64,000 bases of DNA from Homarus americanus (lineage: Eukaryota; Arthropoda; Malacostraca; Decapoda; Nephropidae), in contig NW_024742338.1 in assembly GCF_018991925.1 (NCBI RefSeq), forward strand, positions 3,382,313 to 3,446,312. Direction: 5' to 3'. The notes below the pieces were generated by a model. It was not told the origin of the DNA. It ran no database searches and worked only from the letters and a program-made list of their open reading frames with translations. Positions 22,616 through 34,829 of this stretch are shown piece after piece. The position numbers were made by a program, and so were the translations under genes. Each line of letters begins with the position of its first letter. Positions within the stretch are counted from its first letter, which is position 1.

Positions 22616-22790
22616 GAGGTGGTGGTGGTGGTGGTGGTGGTGGGTGGTGGTGGTGGTGGTGGTGGTGGTGGTGGTGGTGGTGGTGGTGGTGGTAATGGTG
22701 GTGGCGGTGGTGGTAAATGGTGGTAGCAGGTAGTAGTAGTAGTAATAGTTGTGTTATTAGTAGTAGTAGTGGAGAAGGTAAGGCTGTGAG
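22616..22790. repeat. (GGT)n then (AGT)n trinucleotide repeat
   Basis: GGT runs from 22,617 to 22,690 with one extra G, decays to GGTAAT/GGCGGT, then becomes AGTAGTAGTAATAGT to about 22,770. Confidence 0.95.
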
Positions 22791-23284
22791 GGGAAATTGG
22801 AGGTCATAAAAGAAAGTAGTAATAGCAGTAATAGTAGCGCAGGAGGTGGGCGTCTGATGCTGGCTCACCAAATTACCCGTAACAAACAAGAATCCGCAGA
22901 CACCATCGCTATGAGGGGGGGTAGGCCCATGGTATACAGTACTGGAACAGGTCAACAAGCTCATAACGTCACGAGAGCCCCTCACCTAGCCACGCCCACT
23001 CATAACCAAGGTCACCACTCACACTACTCTATTGTTCTTGGTGATAACATTAATTTATGATATATTAAAAATTGATTTAAACATTCCTTCCACTTTCGTA
23101 CTACTATAATAATAATTTATTTCATATAAAAGAAGGTATTGGTAGAAGTATAGTGTTCACACAGTGTATACATAAGATGTGTACATAATTATTCAGCATT
23201 GTTAATCGAATAATGTCTCAGAAAAAACCCAACCCAACTAATCAGTACATGGACCTTACAGTGACGTTTGTGGCCACACACTGA
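22791..23284. other. Single-copy DNA, no gene seen
   Basis: AT-rich in its right half. An 87-codon plus frame at 22,797-23,060 has no recognisable motif. Confidence 0.45.
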
Positions 23285-23970
23285 CAGCCTCAGTTCAAGG
23301 AAGACCTCTAGTTACGTCAATAAGCACCGCCCTAAAATTCCTGGTTGACACACCTGCTCCAGTTAGATCACGGGTAGGCCAATGGAAGGCATAACCGCCC
23401 AGTGTGTATGTGGAACACCCCATGACATCAACCACGTCATGGTGTGCAAGACAGGAGGTCTCGTATGCATGAGGGAATAACGAAGTAAGGAACCTCATAT
23501 AGAATATGCTGAAGGCAATATGCTACAACGTCAATGTGGAACCGACCTTCTCCCTATTAGACGGTGAGTGTCGCTTCTTCTACTGGACTGCCAACACAAC
23601 CAACGAAACCCGTGTGTGTGCGTCAGTGCTCGAGAATTCTGGTCAAGGGGACAGCGAATATTCTTTGATATCAGAATGTTTCACCTCCTGGCCACAAGTC
23701 ACCTGCTGTCTCCCGAGGCTACACACAGGAGGAACAACCATGGCAAGAACAGATCATAGTCTCAGGGATTCCAGGACGTGGATCAAGGCAGTATCAATCC
23801 TCAGCGCTGACAACATCGGGCGGGATGAGACCAAGTGCAAGGTGCTTCTCCGACAGACTGGCTGAGGTGTTATCAGAACAGAAACAACACCCCAGAAAGT
23901 AGTCGTGACATGGTCGAGGTGTCGCCTATCCTCCTCTCTGCTCTGTTGTGCCTCAGGGGAACAATATCAC
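23285..23970 (+). pseudogene. Decayed retroelement C-terminal domain
   Basis: In shifting plus frames the sequence reads HDINHVMVCKTGGLVCMRE (about 23,425-23,480), then AREFWSRGQRIFFDIRMFH followed by LLATSHLL (about 23,620-23,715), and finally SPILLSALLCLRGT (about 23,925-23,965). The order (DxNHxxxCKxGG, a variable stretch, ARGFWxRGQxxFFDxRVF, APSH, and SLLRSSVLCLRGS at the end) is that of a conserved region found after the reverse transcriptase in many invertebrate retroelements. I recall this family and have not searched it. At least two stops and several frame changes disrupt it, and no reverse transcriptase precedes it. It is a dead fragment. Confidence 0.65.
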
Positions 23971-24117
23971 TGCCCCTTATACCAACAACAGCTCAGGATA
24001 TGAACTATTGGGCAACAGTCACTCAATGCAGCAAAGATGTGCAGCTTAACGAACTCAGCTTGGGTGGTTAAGGAATACAATAGTGGGAAAGATGTGGCTG
24101 AGAGGGTGGTTGGAGGA

Positions 24118-24192
24118 AAGTAGTAGTAGTAGTAATAGTAGTAGTAGTAATAGTAGTAATAGTAATAGTAGTAGTAGTAGTAGTAGTAGTCG
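24118..24192. repeat. (AGT)n trinucleotide repeat
   Basis: AGT repeats with AAT interruptions, about 75 bases. Confidence 0.95.
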
Positions 24193-24399
24193 TGTAGGCA
24201 GATGGTGAAGGGGAAGACCAAGGGGGAGTAGAGGAGGAGAGAGAGAGGGATGAGGAGGTGGTAAGGAGAGGTAGGTGGGGACGGGGGTGAGAGGAGGGGT
24301 ATACAACAGGTCCGGGACACACACACGATAATAAGTAGCTGCCGTGTTCAACCTTAATGAACAATATAATATTATTAATTGGTAAGTTTCTTGTGAAGC
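24193..24399. other. Spacer, purine-rich then AT-rich
   Basis: GGGGAGTAGAGGAGGAGAGAG-like purine tract at 24,215-24,300, then unique sequence. No gene is seen. Confidence 0.4.
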
Positions 24400-25572
24400 C
24401 GCCACAGTTACCATCATTATCACCGTCACCATCATTATCACCGTCACCATCATTATCACCGTCACCATCATTATCACCGTCATCATCATCATCATCACCA
24501 TCATTATCACCGTCACCATCATTATCACCGTCACCATCATTATCACCGTCATCATCATCATCACCATCACCATCATTATCACCGTCATCATCATCATCAT
24601 CACCATGATTATCACGTCACCATCATTATCACCGTCACCATCATTATCACCATCATTATCATCATCACCATCGTTATCACCGTCACCATCATTATCACCG
24701 TCATCATCATCGTCACCATCATTATCATCATCACCATCGTTATCACCGTCACCATCATTATCACCATCACCATCATCATCACCATCGTTATAACCGTCAC
24801 CATCATTATCACCGTCACCATCACCATTATTATCATCATCACCATCGTTATCACCGTCACCATCATTATCACCGTCATCATCATCATCACCATCATTATC
24901 ACCGTCACCTTCATTATCACCGTCACCATCATCATCACCGTCATCATCACCATCATTATCATCATCACCATCGTTATAACCGTCACCATCATTATCACCG
25001 TCACCATCACCATCTATCATCATCACCATCGTTATACCGTCACTCTTATCACCGTCACCATCATCATCACCATCATTATCATCATCATCGTCATCACCGT
25101 CACCATCATTATCACCATCACATCATCATCCCATCACCATCATTATCACCGTCATCATCATCACCATCGTTATCACCGTCACCATCATCCTCATCATCAT
25201 CATCATCACCATCATTATCCCATCATCACTCATCATCTTATCACCGTCACCATCATCACAATTTATCATCATCACCATCGTTAACCTATCATCATCACCA
25301 TCATTATCATCATCTCATCGTTATCACCGTCACCATCATTATCACCGTCATCATCACCATCATTATCACCATCATTATCACCATCATCATCATTATCACC
25401 GCCATCATCATCATCATCCTCATCATATCTTATCATCATCACCATCATTATCATCGTCACCATCATTCCCACCATCAATCACGTCATCATCATCACCATC
25501 ACATCATCATCTATCACCATCACCATCACCGTCACCATCATTATCACCGTCACCATCATTAATAAACATGCA
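24400..25572. repeat. CAT-based 18-bp minisatellite
   Basis: TCACCATCATTATCACCG units alternate with runs of (CAT)n and CACCAT over about 1.2 kb. Because the unit is a multiple of three, one minus frame stays open for most of it and reads Asp/Gly/Asn repeats. That is a property of the repeat and not evidence of a calcium-binding protein. Confidence 0.95.
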
Positions 25573-25984
25573 GGTAAATTATGTCTCTTTACACCAAATA
25601 GCTTCCATATTCTCAGAGGTTCCTACGATAAATTTTTCCTCTTAACTGGTGACATGAAGGCGTACCTACCTGACTCACTCCCTACAACACAGAGACTTAA
25701 AACCTGATGAAATGTTAGATTGGGAAAGTTAATTTGATCTAGGAATCTTTGAGAAGCGAGGAGGAGAAAATATAACAATAAAAGTAAGAAGATGGTAGCG
25801 TAGGAAGAACTCGCCCCGGGCTGGTGACATCTGCCATTACTGATACTGCTGGTGGTGGTGGTGGTGGTGTTGCTGCTGCTGCTTCTTGAGAACCTTGTAA
25901 TAAGTATCACACACACAGAAAAACCCAACCACCCACGTCTACTAATGACAAACAAAAGTGTAAATATACTCGTCCGACAGTTCA
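25573..25984. other. Single-copy DNA, no gene recognised
   Basis: A 120-codon minus frame (25,623-25,985) crosses a (GGT)n/(GCT)n patch at 25,850-25,885. Its ends read like ordinary unique DNA with no motif I know. Confidence 0.4.
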
Positions 25985-26165
25985 CCCGTTAACACCACAG
26001 TAGTACCCGTTAATACCACAGTTGCGGTACTGGTGCCCGTTAACACCTACCGTAGCACCCGTAATTACATCACAGTAGTACCCGTTAATACCACAGTTGC
26101 GCCCGTTAACACCAATTGCCCGTTAACACCACCTTAGCATTACGGCACCGGTAAACACACTAACC
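25985..26165. repeat. ACCCGTTAACACCACAGTAG minisatellite, degenerate
   Basis: Seven or eight irregular units with CCCGTTAAYACCACAGTAGT and CAGTTGCGG variants. Confidence 0.8.
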
Positions 26166-26630
26166 TACCATTACGTTCTTCCGGGCGTACTATTAACGAC
26201 AACACACCGTCCATATTGTTCTTTCTTCTTGTTTCTGACGAGTGTAATAATGATATGGCGCTCATTGTTTGTCTAGTGTCTGTTTGCTGAGTGTATATGT
26301 ATGTACGTATGTATGTATGTATGTATGTTGTAATGTATGTATGTTGTATGACAAACTGGGCAAGTTCCCGCGCCTCTGTCTACACAGCAGTAATTGGGAA
26401 CCTGGATGTTAATCGATTTGCGGATCGTGTTCCGGGGTAATGGTTAGCGAGCAGTTGGCGAGTTGTCGGTCTTCTCGGACTATTCCTTGACACTGGGTGA
26501 TGCAGCCGCTGCTCCAAGGTGTTGTGTTGGCGGCAGCTTCTACACTAAACAATATCACGCCAAGGTTGCTCGGGCCGTGCATCCTCGAACGAACACGAGG
26601 GCAACCATAATTTTGCGTGCGTATGTTTTG
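26166..26630. other. Single-copy DNA with (GTAT)n
   Basis: (GTAT)n lies at 26,295-26,345. The remainder is unique and shows no supported gene. Confidence 0.45.
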
Positions 26631-26694
26631 TTGTGTGTGTGTGTGTGCGTGTGCGTGTGCGTGTGTGTGTGTGTGTGTGCGTGTGTGTGTGTGT
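26631..26694. repeat. (GT)n with GC interruptions
   Basis: TGTGTGTGCGTGTGCGTGTG-type run of about 64 bases. Confidence 0.95.
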
Positions 26695-26980
26695 AAGCCC
26701 GTCGTGTCCCCGTGAGCGCACACAGCCTCCCACTCTTTGTTGGTTTGTGTTATCGCGGACATCCGAGTCGACTTCCTGACTGATGAACGATGGCGAGTGT
26801 CAACAAATGATGGTCATCTGTTAATACTTATACGACGCCTAACACCTGCACCTGAAGGACACTTAATATTCACTATCACCAGTTATTAAGTCCGTGGCGG
26901 TGGTCAAGTGTGTGTGATAGTGTTAAATAGCGGACCACACACACAAAAGGGACAAGCCAATAAATTAAGGTACATTTATA
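26695..26980. other. Spacer, no gene seen
   Basis: Unique sequence between a GT tract and a SINE. No supported frame. Confidence 0.4.
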
Positions 26981-27210
26981 CGTCCTGGCTGAGTGGTTAA
27001 GGATCTGGCCTTGGATTCCGAGGTCCGGGAATCGAGGCCCAGCCAAGAAGGAGCGCCCAAGGTAGGAAGTTTATCACACTCGCCCACACGATCCAAGTGT
27101 GAATACATACTGGTGTATCCGGGAGAGTAGACGAGGCCCAAGGTACAGTACACGGCCATAGTGTTCCGGCCATGTGGAGCAAATCTACTGCGGGAAGATC
27201 AAACCCCTAC
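26981..27210 (+). mobile_element. tRNA-derived SINE
   Basis: TGGCTGAGTGG at 26,986-26,996 matches the polymerase III A box of a Leu/Ser-type tRNA. GGAATCGAGGCC at about 27,028-27,039 is a degenerate B box (consensus GGTTCGANNCC) at the expected distance, and both lie within a tRNA-like stretch ending in CCCAGCC. A tRNA-unrelated body follows to roughly 27,200. The extra-arm and anticodon stems do not pair convincingly, so this is a SINE and not a working tRNA gene. The 3' end is uncertain, and no clear tail or target duplication was found. Confidence 0.65.
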
Positions 27211-27545
27211 CCTAACCTGCCCTGCCCTACCCTCCCTACCTACCTACCCTAACCTGACCTAACACTTATATTAGCGAAACACCGAGGATCCCAGCGAGCG
27301 TGTGTGTGTGTATCTGCGTCTTCTCGTGCCTAAACTTTCTCTCCCTTCTCAACGTTCTTACCCGCGATGACCCCAAAATTACTCTCTCTCTCACACACAC
27401 ACAATGTATGAATGACACAGGTGAGAGGAATTTGGGTTTTTGTTCATGGTGACGTCAGTGTGTGTTGTGACGTTCAAGTGTGTTGTCACGTCAGAGTGTG
27501 TTGTCACGTCAGAGTGTGCTGTGACGTTAGAGTGTGTGTTGTTAC
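27211..27545. other. Spacer with CCTAC/AACCT pentamers and GTCACGTCAGAGTGT repeats
   Basis: CCCTACCCTAACCTGCCCTG-like pentamers lie at 27,205-27,270. At 27,450-27,550, five units of GTTGTCACGTCAGAGTGT each carry an ACGTCA half-CRE-like site. No gene is seen. Confidence 0.5.
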
Positions 27546-27551
27546 GTCATG

Positions 27552-27559
27552 CTGTGTGT

Positions 27560-27614
<55 letters not shown>
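27552..27614. repeat. (GT)n microsatellite
   Basis: About 63 bases of GT with one TATG interruption. Confidence 0.97.
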
Positions 27615-27620
<6 letters not shown>

Positions 27621-27669
27621 CATGCGCCGAGATTACTATTTCAGACGTGTTAAGTCTGGGCGCATGCAC

Positions 27670-29655
27670 ATAACTGTCACCTCCACACTCATACTGATAC
27701 TCTCAACCCACTATACTGTCACCTCTACACTCATACTATCACACTCACACTGTCTTTACACTCATACCTCACACTCATACACATCCTCCTCATACTATCC
27801 TCACCTCAATGCCACACCACCTCATACTGTCCTCACTCCTTACTGTCCTCACACCATGCCACACCACACTCCTGCCTCCTCTTACCTTCACTCATACTGT
27901 CACACTCTCATACTATACCTCCCTCATACTGTCACACTCCCACCTCATACTGTCACTCCCTGCTCCCTTGTCCACTCACACATACTGTCACACTCCCCTG
28001 CTCACCTCCACTCACATGCCCCAGCACACTCATCACACTCCCACTGTCACCTCACACTCATACCTGTCTCTCATACTGTCACACTCACATAATGTCCCCT
28101 CCCATCTGTCCACACTCACCTCCCATACTGTCACACTCACACTCATACTGTCCACTCACCTCCCAGACTCCATACTGTCAAACTCACCTCCTCTGTCCTC
28201 ACCCTCCCACTCACTGTCTCCCACTCCATACTCTCTCACCCTCCCTCCTGTCACACTCACACTCATACTGTCACACTCACCTCCATACTGTCACACTCCT
28301 CATACTGTCACACACTCACACTCATATATCTCACACTTATACTGTCACCTCCACACTCATACTGTCACACTCACACTCATACTGCTCACACTCCACTTCT
28401 GTCCTCACCTACCCTCATGCCCTCCCTCATACTGTCCACTCCCTCATACTGTCACCACACTCATACTGTCACCTCCCTCATATAGCATCACCTCCACCTC
28501 CATACTGTCCCCTCCTCACTTTGTCACACCTCCTCTGTCCCTCCCTCTACTGTCACACTCACCTCATACTGTCACATCCATCATACCCTCACACTCATAC
28601 TGTCCCACACTCACCCTGTCCTCCCATACTGTCCACTCACACTCATGCCATCACCTCACCTCGAACTCTAGTGTCAAACTCACACTCATACTGTCCTCAC
28701 CCTCCTCTACTGTCACACTCACACTCATACTGTCCACACTCACACTCCTCATACTGTCACACTCACACCATACTGTCACACTCCACCTCAACTGTACACT
28801 CCTCCAAACTCATAGTGTCAACTCACACTCATACTGTCACACTCCCCTCCTCCTCATATACTCCCACACTCCTGCACTATCTCTCACTCACATCCTCCAC
28901 TCATACTGTCACCTCACCCTCACTGTCTGTCACTCACACCCTACTATCCTCACCCCTCACTCCACCTCATACTGTCACACTCTATACTGTCACCCTCACC
29001 TCACTCATGCCTCCACACATACTGTCACACTCCCCTCCATACTGTCACATACACTCGAACTCATAGTGTCAAACTCACCTCCCCATACTGTCCCTCACTC
29101 ATACTGTCACACTCCCACCTCATACTGTCACCCTCCTACTACTGTCACCTCACACCCATACTGTGCACTCACCTCACTCATACTGTCTCTCATTACACAC
29201 TCCCACACTCATACTGTCACACTCACCCCTCCATACTGTCCCTCACCTCATACTGTCACCTCCTCATACTGTCACTCACCCTCCTCACACTGTCACCTCC
29301 ACCTCACCACTGTCACCCTCACCTCACTCCATACTGTCACCCCACCCTCCTACCCTACACCACACTCATACTGTCACACTCACACTCCCTTGCATCACCC
29401 CTCACCCTACTCATACATACCTCCACTCCATACTGTCACCTCCCCCTCCCTACTGTCCACCCTCCCCCTCATACTCCACATCCCCACACCTTCACCTCAC
29501 CCCTCACCCATACTGTCACCTCCCTCATACTGTCACACTCCCCTCCCATCATACTGTCACATACTCATACTGTCTCACCTCCTCATACTGTCTCCCCACT
29601 CATACTGTCACACTCACACTCATACTGTCCCCTCATCTGTCACCTCCACCTCCTC
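27670..29655. repeat. 20-bp CTCATACTGTCACACTCACA minisatellite, about 100 copies
   Basis: About 2 kb of CATACTGTCACACTCACACT units with frequent one- to four-base losses. Plus frames of 617 and 324 codons and others overlap across it in different registers, all Ser/Thr/His/Leu repeats, so they are artefacts. Confidence 0.95.
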
Positions 29656-29700
29656 ACCTTAATCACTCACCTGTCTGGTTTGATGGAAATATCTGTGCAG

Positions 29701-29770
29701 GGGAGGAAGGAAGGAAGGAAGGAAGGAAGGAAGGAAGGAAGGAGGAGGGAGGAGGAAGGGAAAGGAGGAG
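29701..29770. repeat. (GGAA)n microsatellite
   Basis: About ten GGAA units followed by GGAGGAGGGAGGAGG. Confidence 0.95.
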
Positions 29771-29819
29771 GTTGCTACTAGCGGATCTCTTAATAACTAT
29801 CGTCCCCTCCACAGGATGC

Positions 29820-31020
29820 CACAGATGGTGTGCGCCATCCGTGTCACCGGAACCTGTACCATCTGTGTCCACACCCGTAACCTGTACTATCTGTGTCCGA
29901 ACTCATACATCTGTGTCACACCGTAACCACCAATCTGTGCACACACCCGGAACCTGTACCATCTGTCCACACCCATACCTGTACCATCTGTTCACCCCGT
30001 AACCTGTACCATCTGTGCCACACCCCGGAACCTGTACCATCTGTGTACAGAACCTGTACCATCTGTCACACCCCGTAACCTGTACCATCTGTACCCACAC
30101 ACCGGAACCTGTACCATCTGTGCCACACCCGGAACCTAACCCCACCCATCTGTGCCACCCTAACATTACCATCTGTGCACACCCGGAACCTGTACCATCT
30201 GTGCACACGGAACCTGTACATCTGTGCCACACCCGGAACCTGTACCATCTGTGCCACATCGCAACCTGTACCATCTGTGCACACCCATAACCTGCATCGT
30301 GCCACATCACCAACCTGTACCCACCTGTGCCCACCGGCACCTGTACCACCTGTGCCACACCGGAACCTCACCTGTACCACACCCAGCACCTGTACCACAC
30401 ACCTGTACACACCCAGCACACCACCTGTGCCACACCCGGCACCCTGTACACCTGTGCAGGAACCTGCATCTGTACCCCCAGGAACCCCACCTGTGCCACA
30501 CACACGCTTTCATACCACCTGTGCCACACCCGGAACCTGTACCACCTGCCCACACGGCACCTGTACCACCTGTGCCCACCCGGAACCTGTACCACCTGTG
30601 CCACACCGCAACATTGTACCATCTTCACACCCGACCTGTACCATCATGCCCACCCGTAACCTGTACCACCTGGCCACACCCAACCTGCACCTGTACACGG
30701 CACCTGTACCCTCGTGCCACACCGGCACCTGTACCACCTGTGCCACACCCGGCACCTGTACACACCTGTGCCACACCCGAAACCTGTACCACCTGTGCCA
30801 CACAGCACCTGTACCTGTGCCCACCGGAACCTGTACCTGTGCCACACACACACTGTCCACCACCCAGCACCTCTTGCCCACCTGTGCCACAGGAACCTGT
30901 ACCACCTGTGCACACACCAGCACCCTGTACCGCCCTCCAACCCACACCCCTTGCCACACACCGGCACCTGCCACCGTGCCACACCAGAACCTGTACCTGC
31001 ACACACCACTGTAACACAGA
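29820..31020. repeat. 27-bp GGAACCTGTACCATCTGTGC minisatellite, about 44 copies
   Basis: Units contain GGAACCTGTACCATCTGTGC and CACACCC. A second unit type with ACCACCTGTGCC predominates after about 30,310. The many frames of 80-280 codons on both strands (Cys/Thr/His/Pro or Gly/Val/Trp/Arg) are repeat translations. Confidence 0.95.
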
Positions 31021-32397
31021 CACAAAGTGATCATTACCTCCCGGGGTCAGCTGACTATCACGACCACCGCCATATGCCTGTTTACACGACATGAGACACC
31101 TCCCATGGTACTGTGGTTACCATGGGGGGGGTGTTAACAGTGGGTGGAAGACTCACCTGCCGACAGATGGGTGTTGTGGGGTAAACTACTGTAGTGAGGG
31201 CCCTCCTCTCTACCTACAGGGTGTGGTACATCTCTCTCACTGGTTAGCATTCCCTCGCCTGAAAGTGAAAACATGAGAAGAATATTATTTTCCCTGTGGT
31301 GTGTGACCTTTGAGACACCCTGTACCTCTGAGACACCCTGTACAGTACAGTGAGGCCAGTATATACAGTATATGAACACCAATACTGTATGGGGACCACT
31401 ACTGACACAGTCTCCTGTGGGTGTTGAGAGGCTGCTACCACACACAGACTTAACAGAATACAAATTGTTCCTCTCATAAAAATAAACAAATAAAAAATTC
31501 ATATACTGACGGGGAAATATTTTACAAACTTAAGTAAAAAGAACATGACGACACTAATGAATTATACCTGTGCAGGACGGTAGACAGTTGTACTGTCTAA
31601 AAAGTTTGAGTAGCTTTTAGAAAGGTAAACAAACAGTATACGACACCCATACACGAGACCCCCGGAACTGTTGATGCACCATGAAACAAAACATTAATGT
31701 TTCCAGCTTCCAAAATAACTTTAAGGAACACTCGGCCACCACCTCACACCTCAGTCACTATAACATACTGTACCTTAACACTGTATAGAGTTTACAGGAT
31801 ATAAACAGGAAGAACTTGACCAAAAGTATTATATTTTCTGTACAATAATATTACTATTTTTTCTCGTTTATAGATGACTTAGTAAGAACTGGGAAATCCC
31901 GAGATTTCTGGCACTTGTTCCGGGATTTAATTTAACGATTTAAAGTCCGGGATCCCTGTAAAGAAACCCTGGGCCAGGTGTCTGTGGCTGACGTGTTATA
32001 AAGAGACTCTCAACACCTGACAACTCCCCAGGTGTCCACACAAGAGCGGTTCATGTATAGTGATATAAATGGTTGGTCAGATCAAACACAAGCGGCTGAC
32101 TCAGGTATTTGTGGTCAATCCAACGTCTCAGTGAGTACAGTATATTAATATAGCTTCACCACCAGTTTCCAACAACAAAATCTGCGGGACAACACACACA
32201 CACACACACTAACACGCGTATTTGTTTGTTCAGTGTGTGTCTCTCTCTCTGTCTGTCCTTGTTATTTAAATCAATATATCTCCTCCTAGAAAATCATATG
32301 GACCGTGTTTACTCTCTATCAGCTGATTCACCCAAACATAAACACAGATGCGACCCTCATGACGCCCACATGAAGCCTTTGTGAGAAACAGAGAGAG

Positions 32398-32400
<3 letters not shown>
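31021..32400. other. Single-copy DNA, no gene recognised
   Basis: About 1.4 kb of ordinary unique sequence, AT-rich after 31,440. The 122-codon minus frame at 31,134-31,502 includes a small tandem duplication (TGAGACACCCTGTAC twice near 31,311-31,341) and has no known domain. A (CA)n run lies at 32,191-32,208. Confidence 0.5.

Positions 32401-32401
<1 letters not shown>

Positions 32402-32455
<54 letters not shown>
32402..32455. repeat. (GA)n microsatellite
   Basis: AGAGAG run of about 50 bases. Confidence 0.97.
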
Positions 32456-32458
<3 letters not shown>

Positions 32459-32529
32459 CACTACTCCACACACATGTTCCTATAATATAATTTCAGTTCA
32501 TATAGAAAATAGGTAAATGGTGTTGTGGG

Positions 32530-33790
32530 GGAGGTAGGAGGTGGGGAGGGGTAGAAGGTGTGGGAGGGATGAGGGTGTGGGAGGGGTGGAGGTGGGGGGA
32601 TGGAGGGTGGGAGGGATGGAGGGGTGTGGGAGATGGAGATGTGGGAGGGGGAGGGGTGGGGAGGGGAGGGGTGGGAGGGATGGAGGTGGGAGGGGAGGTG
32701 GGAGGGGTGGGAGGGTGGGGAGGGATGGAGGGTGGGAGGATGGAGGGGGTGGGGAGGGATGGAGGTGGGGAGGATGGAGGGTGTGGGAAGGGAAAGGGAG
32801 GGATGGGAGGTGGGAGGATGGGAGGGTGGGGAGGGGGTGGAGGGGTGGGAGGGGATGGGAGGGGGAGGGATGGAGGTGGGAGGGATGGAGGGTGGGAGGA
32901 TGGAGGGGAAGGGGTGGGAGGATGGAGGTGGGAGGGATGGAGGTGTGGGAGGGTGGAGGGTGGGGAGGGATGAGGGTGGGAGGATGGAGGTGTGGAGGGA
33001 TGAGGGTGGGAGGGATGGAGGGGGAGGGATGAAGGTGGGGAGGGATGAGGCGTGGGAGGGATGGAGGGGGGTGGAGGAGGGAGGGAGGTGGAGGTGGAGG
33101 ATGGAGGTGGGAGATGGAGGGGGTGGGGAGGATGGAGGTGGGGAGATGAGGGTGGGAGGGAGGAGGGTGTGGGAGGATGGAGGGTGGGGAGGGATGGAGG
33201 GTGGGAGGGATGGAGGGTGTGGGGAGGTGGGAGGGGTGGGAGGGATGGGAGGTGGGAGGATGGAGGGGAGGGATGGAGGGCGTGGGAGGGATGAGGGTGG
33301 GGAGGGATGGAGGGTGGGAGGGGTGAGGGGGTGGGAGGATGGAGGGGTGGGAGGGATGGAGGGGTGGGGAGGATGGAGGTGGGGAGGGATGGAGGGGGGG
33401 AGGGATGGAGGGGGGAGGGGTGGGGAGGTGGGGAGGGATGGAGGGGGAGGATGGAGGGGTGGGAGGGGTGGGGAGGGGGGAGGATGGAGGGTGGGAGGGA
33501 TGGAGGGGTGGGAGGATGGAGGGGTGGGGAGGGATGAGGGGAGGGATGGAGGGGTGGGGAGGGATGGAGGGGAGGGGATGAGGGTGGTAGATGGAGGGGT
33601 GGGAGGATGGAGGTGGGAGGGATGGAGGTGTGGAGGGATGGAGGTGGGAGGGATGAGGGGGAGGATGGAGGTGTGGGAGGGGTGGAGGTGTGGGAGGGAT
33701 GGAGGGGTGGAGGGAGGGATGGAGGGGTGTGGGAGGATGGAGGGTGGAGGGAGGGAGTGTGGGGAGGGGTGAGGTGGGAGGAGTGGTAGA
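32530..33790. repeat. GGGAGGGATGGAGGTG purine-rich minisatellite
   Basis: 1.26 kb of nearly pure purine-plus-T sequence with units of about 14-18 bp (GGTGGGAGGGATGGAGG). Frames up to 613 codons (Pro/Ser/His) on the minus strand and 390 codons (Gly/Glu/Trp) on the plus strand are artefacts of it. Confidence 0.95.
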
Positions 33791-33794
33791 GGCT

Positions 33795-34345
33795 CCTGGT
33801 TGTGGGCGACTGTGGGCGTGGCCATGAAGGTGTAGACATGGCCAAGAGGTTTTGGGCGTGGCCAGAAGTTCGTGGGCGTGGCCATGTGGATGGATTTGGT
33901 CAGGAGGTTGTGGGCGTGGCCAAGAGATTATGAGTGTGGCCAGGTGGGCGTGTTGGGACACAGTGGGCGTGGTGGGACACATAGTGGGCGTGGTGAGACA
34001 CATAGTGGGCGGGGACACATAGTAGGAGTGGTGGGACACCTGGTGGGCGTGGTGGGACACCTGGTGGGCGGGTGGGACACATAGTGGGCGTGGTGAGACA
34101 CATAGTGGGCGGTGGGACACCTGGTGGGCGGGACACAGGGCGTGGTGGGACATATAGTGGGCGTGGTGGGACACATGGTGGGCGCGAGAGACGCATGGTG
34201 GGCGTGGTGGGACACATGGTGGGCGTAGTGGGACACATGGTGGGCGTGGTGGGACACATGGTGGGCGTGGTGGGACACGTGGTGAGCGTGTTGGGACACA
34301 GTGGGCGTGGTAGGACACATGGTGGGCGTGGTGGGACACATGGGG
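33795..34345. repeat. 21-bp GTGGGCGTGGTGGGACACATG minisatellite, about 26 copies
   Basis: Units contain GTGGGCGTGGTGGGACACA. The leftmost part (33,800-33,940) uses GGGCGTGGCCAAGAGG instead. Each unit has a GGGCGTGG Sp/KLF-like core, whose functional meaning is unknown. Confidence 0.95.
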
Positions 34346-34825
34346 ACTCCCGCTAGGGTAAGAAACATGATCTCTGGTCCACTGTCACGACACAGCCCAC
34401 GAAAAACTGCCTCCAAGTGAACAGGTGGCGGCTTGAGCTGGGCGGCTGGCAGGCCGCCAAGGAGGCAGAGGGGCGGCGGGTGGCGGTGTTCGGGGGCAGT
34501 GTTGAAGGTGGAACACCCACGTGCCCGCCCCAGCCCAGGCCAGCGTGTGTGTGAGGCAGCACAACACCGTGCAGGGAGGCCGGGCTGGAGGTGGTGTGGT
34601 GTCGTCTGTGGTGGTCCAGGGGCCGTGTGGTCGCCCCAACCCCCGGGGGAGGCGGCCCTGCCACACACACACCACCACCACAACACTCACACACTCTCAC
34701 ACAACACTCACAACCTTTCGCACAACTTTCCACCACCTTATTCTCACATCTACGCGACTCTGACCTCCCGTATGACATAGCGTCTGATGCAGTGAACAAA
34801 ACTCTATCAGTTTTTAGCAAGAAAT
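34346..34825. other. GC-rich stretch, possible exon not resolved
   Basis: 34,380-34,660 is GC-rich with frames open on both strands. On the plus strand NRWRLELGGWQAAKEAEGRR is followed by VAVFGGSVEG. On the minus strand a frame reads Leu/Pro-rich peptide. I cannot choose between them and see no decisive splice pair, so I do not call a CDS. CA/CT repeats follow at 34,660-34,740. Confidence 0.35.
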
Positions 34826-34829
34826 GTTC

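Noticed and set aside
24055..25029. Asp/Gly-rich 324-codon minus frame resembling calcium-binding repeats
   Set aside because: The composition follows entirely from the 18-bp CAT-type repeat; the tail is an (AGT)n translation and unique DNA in an arbitrary frame.
26981..27065. Functional tRNA-Leu or tRNA-Ser gene
   Set aside because: A and B boxes are present but the B box is degenerate and the cloverleaf stems do not pair, so it was called a SINE.
27809..29662. 617-codon plus-strand open frame
   Set aside because: It is a translation of the 20-bp CTCATACTGTCACACTCACA array; overlapping frames in other registers are equally open.
32461..34339. Minus-strand Pro/Ser-rich frames of 450-613 codons
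   Set aside because: Purine-rich minisatellite translated in three overlapping frames, with no non-repeat domain.
34356..34690. Minus-strand Pro/Leu-rich exon or plus-strand NRWRLELGGWQAAKEAEG exon
   Set aside because: GC-rich DNA opens both strands and no consistent acceptor-donor pair was found, so it is left as unresolved sequence.
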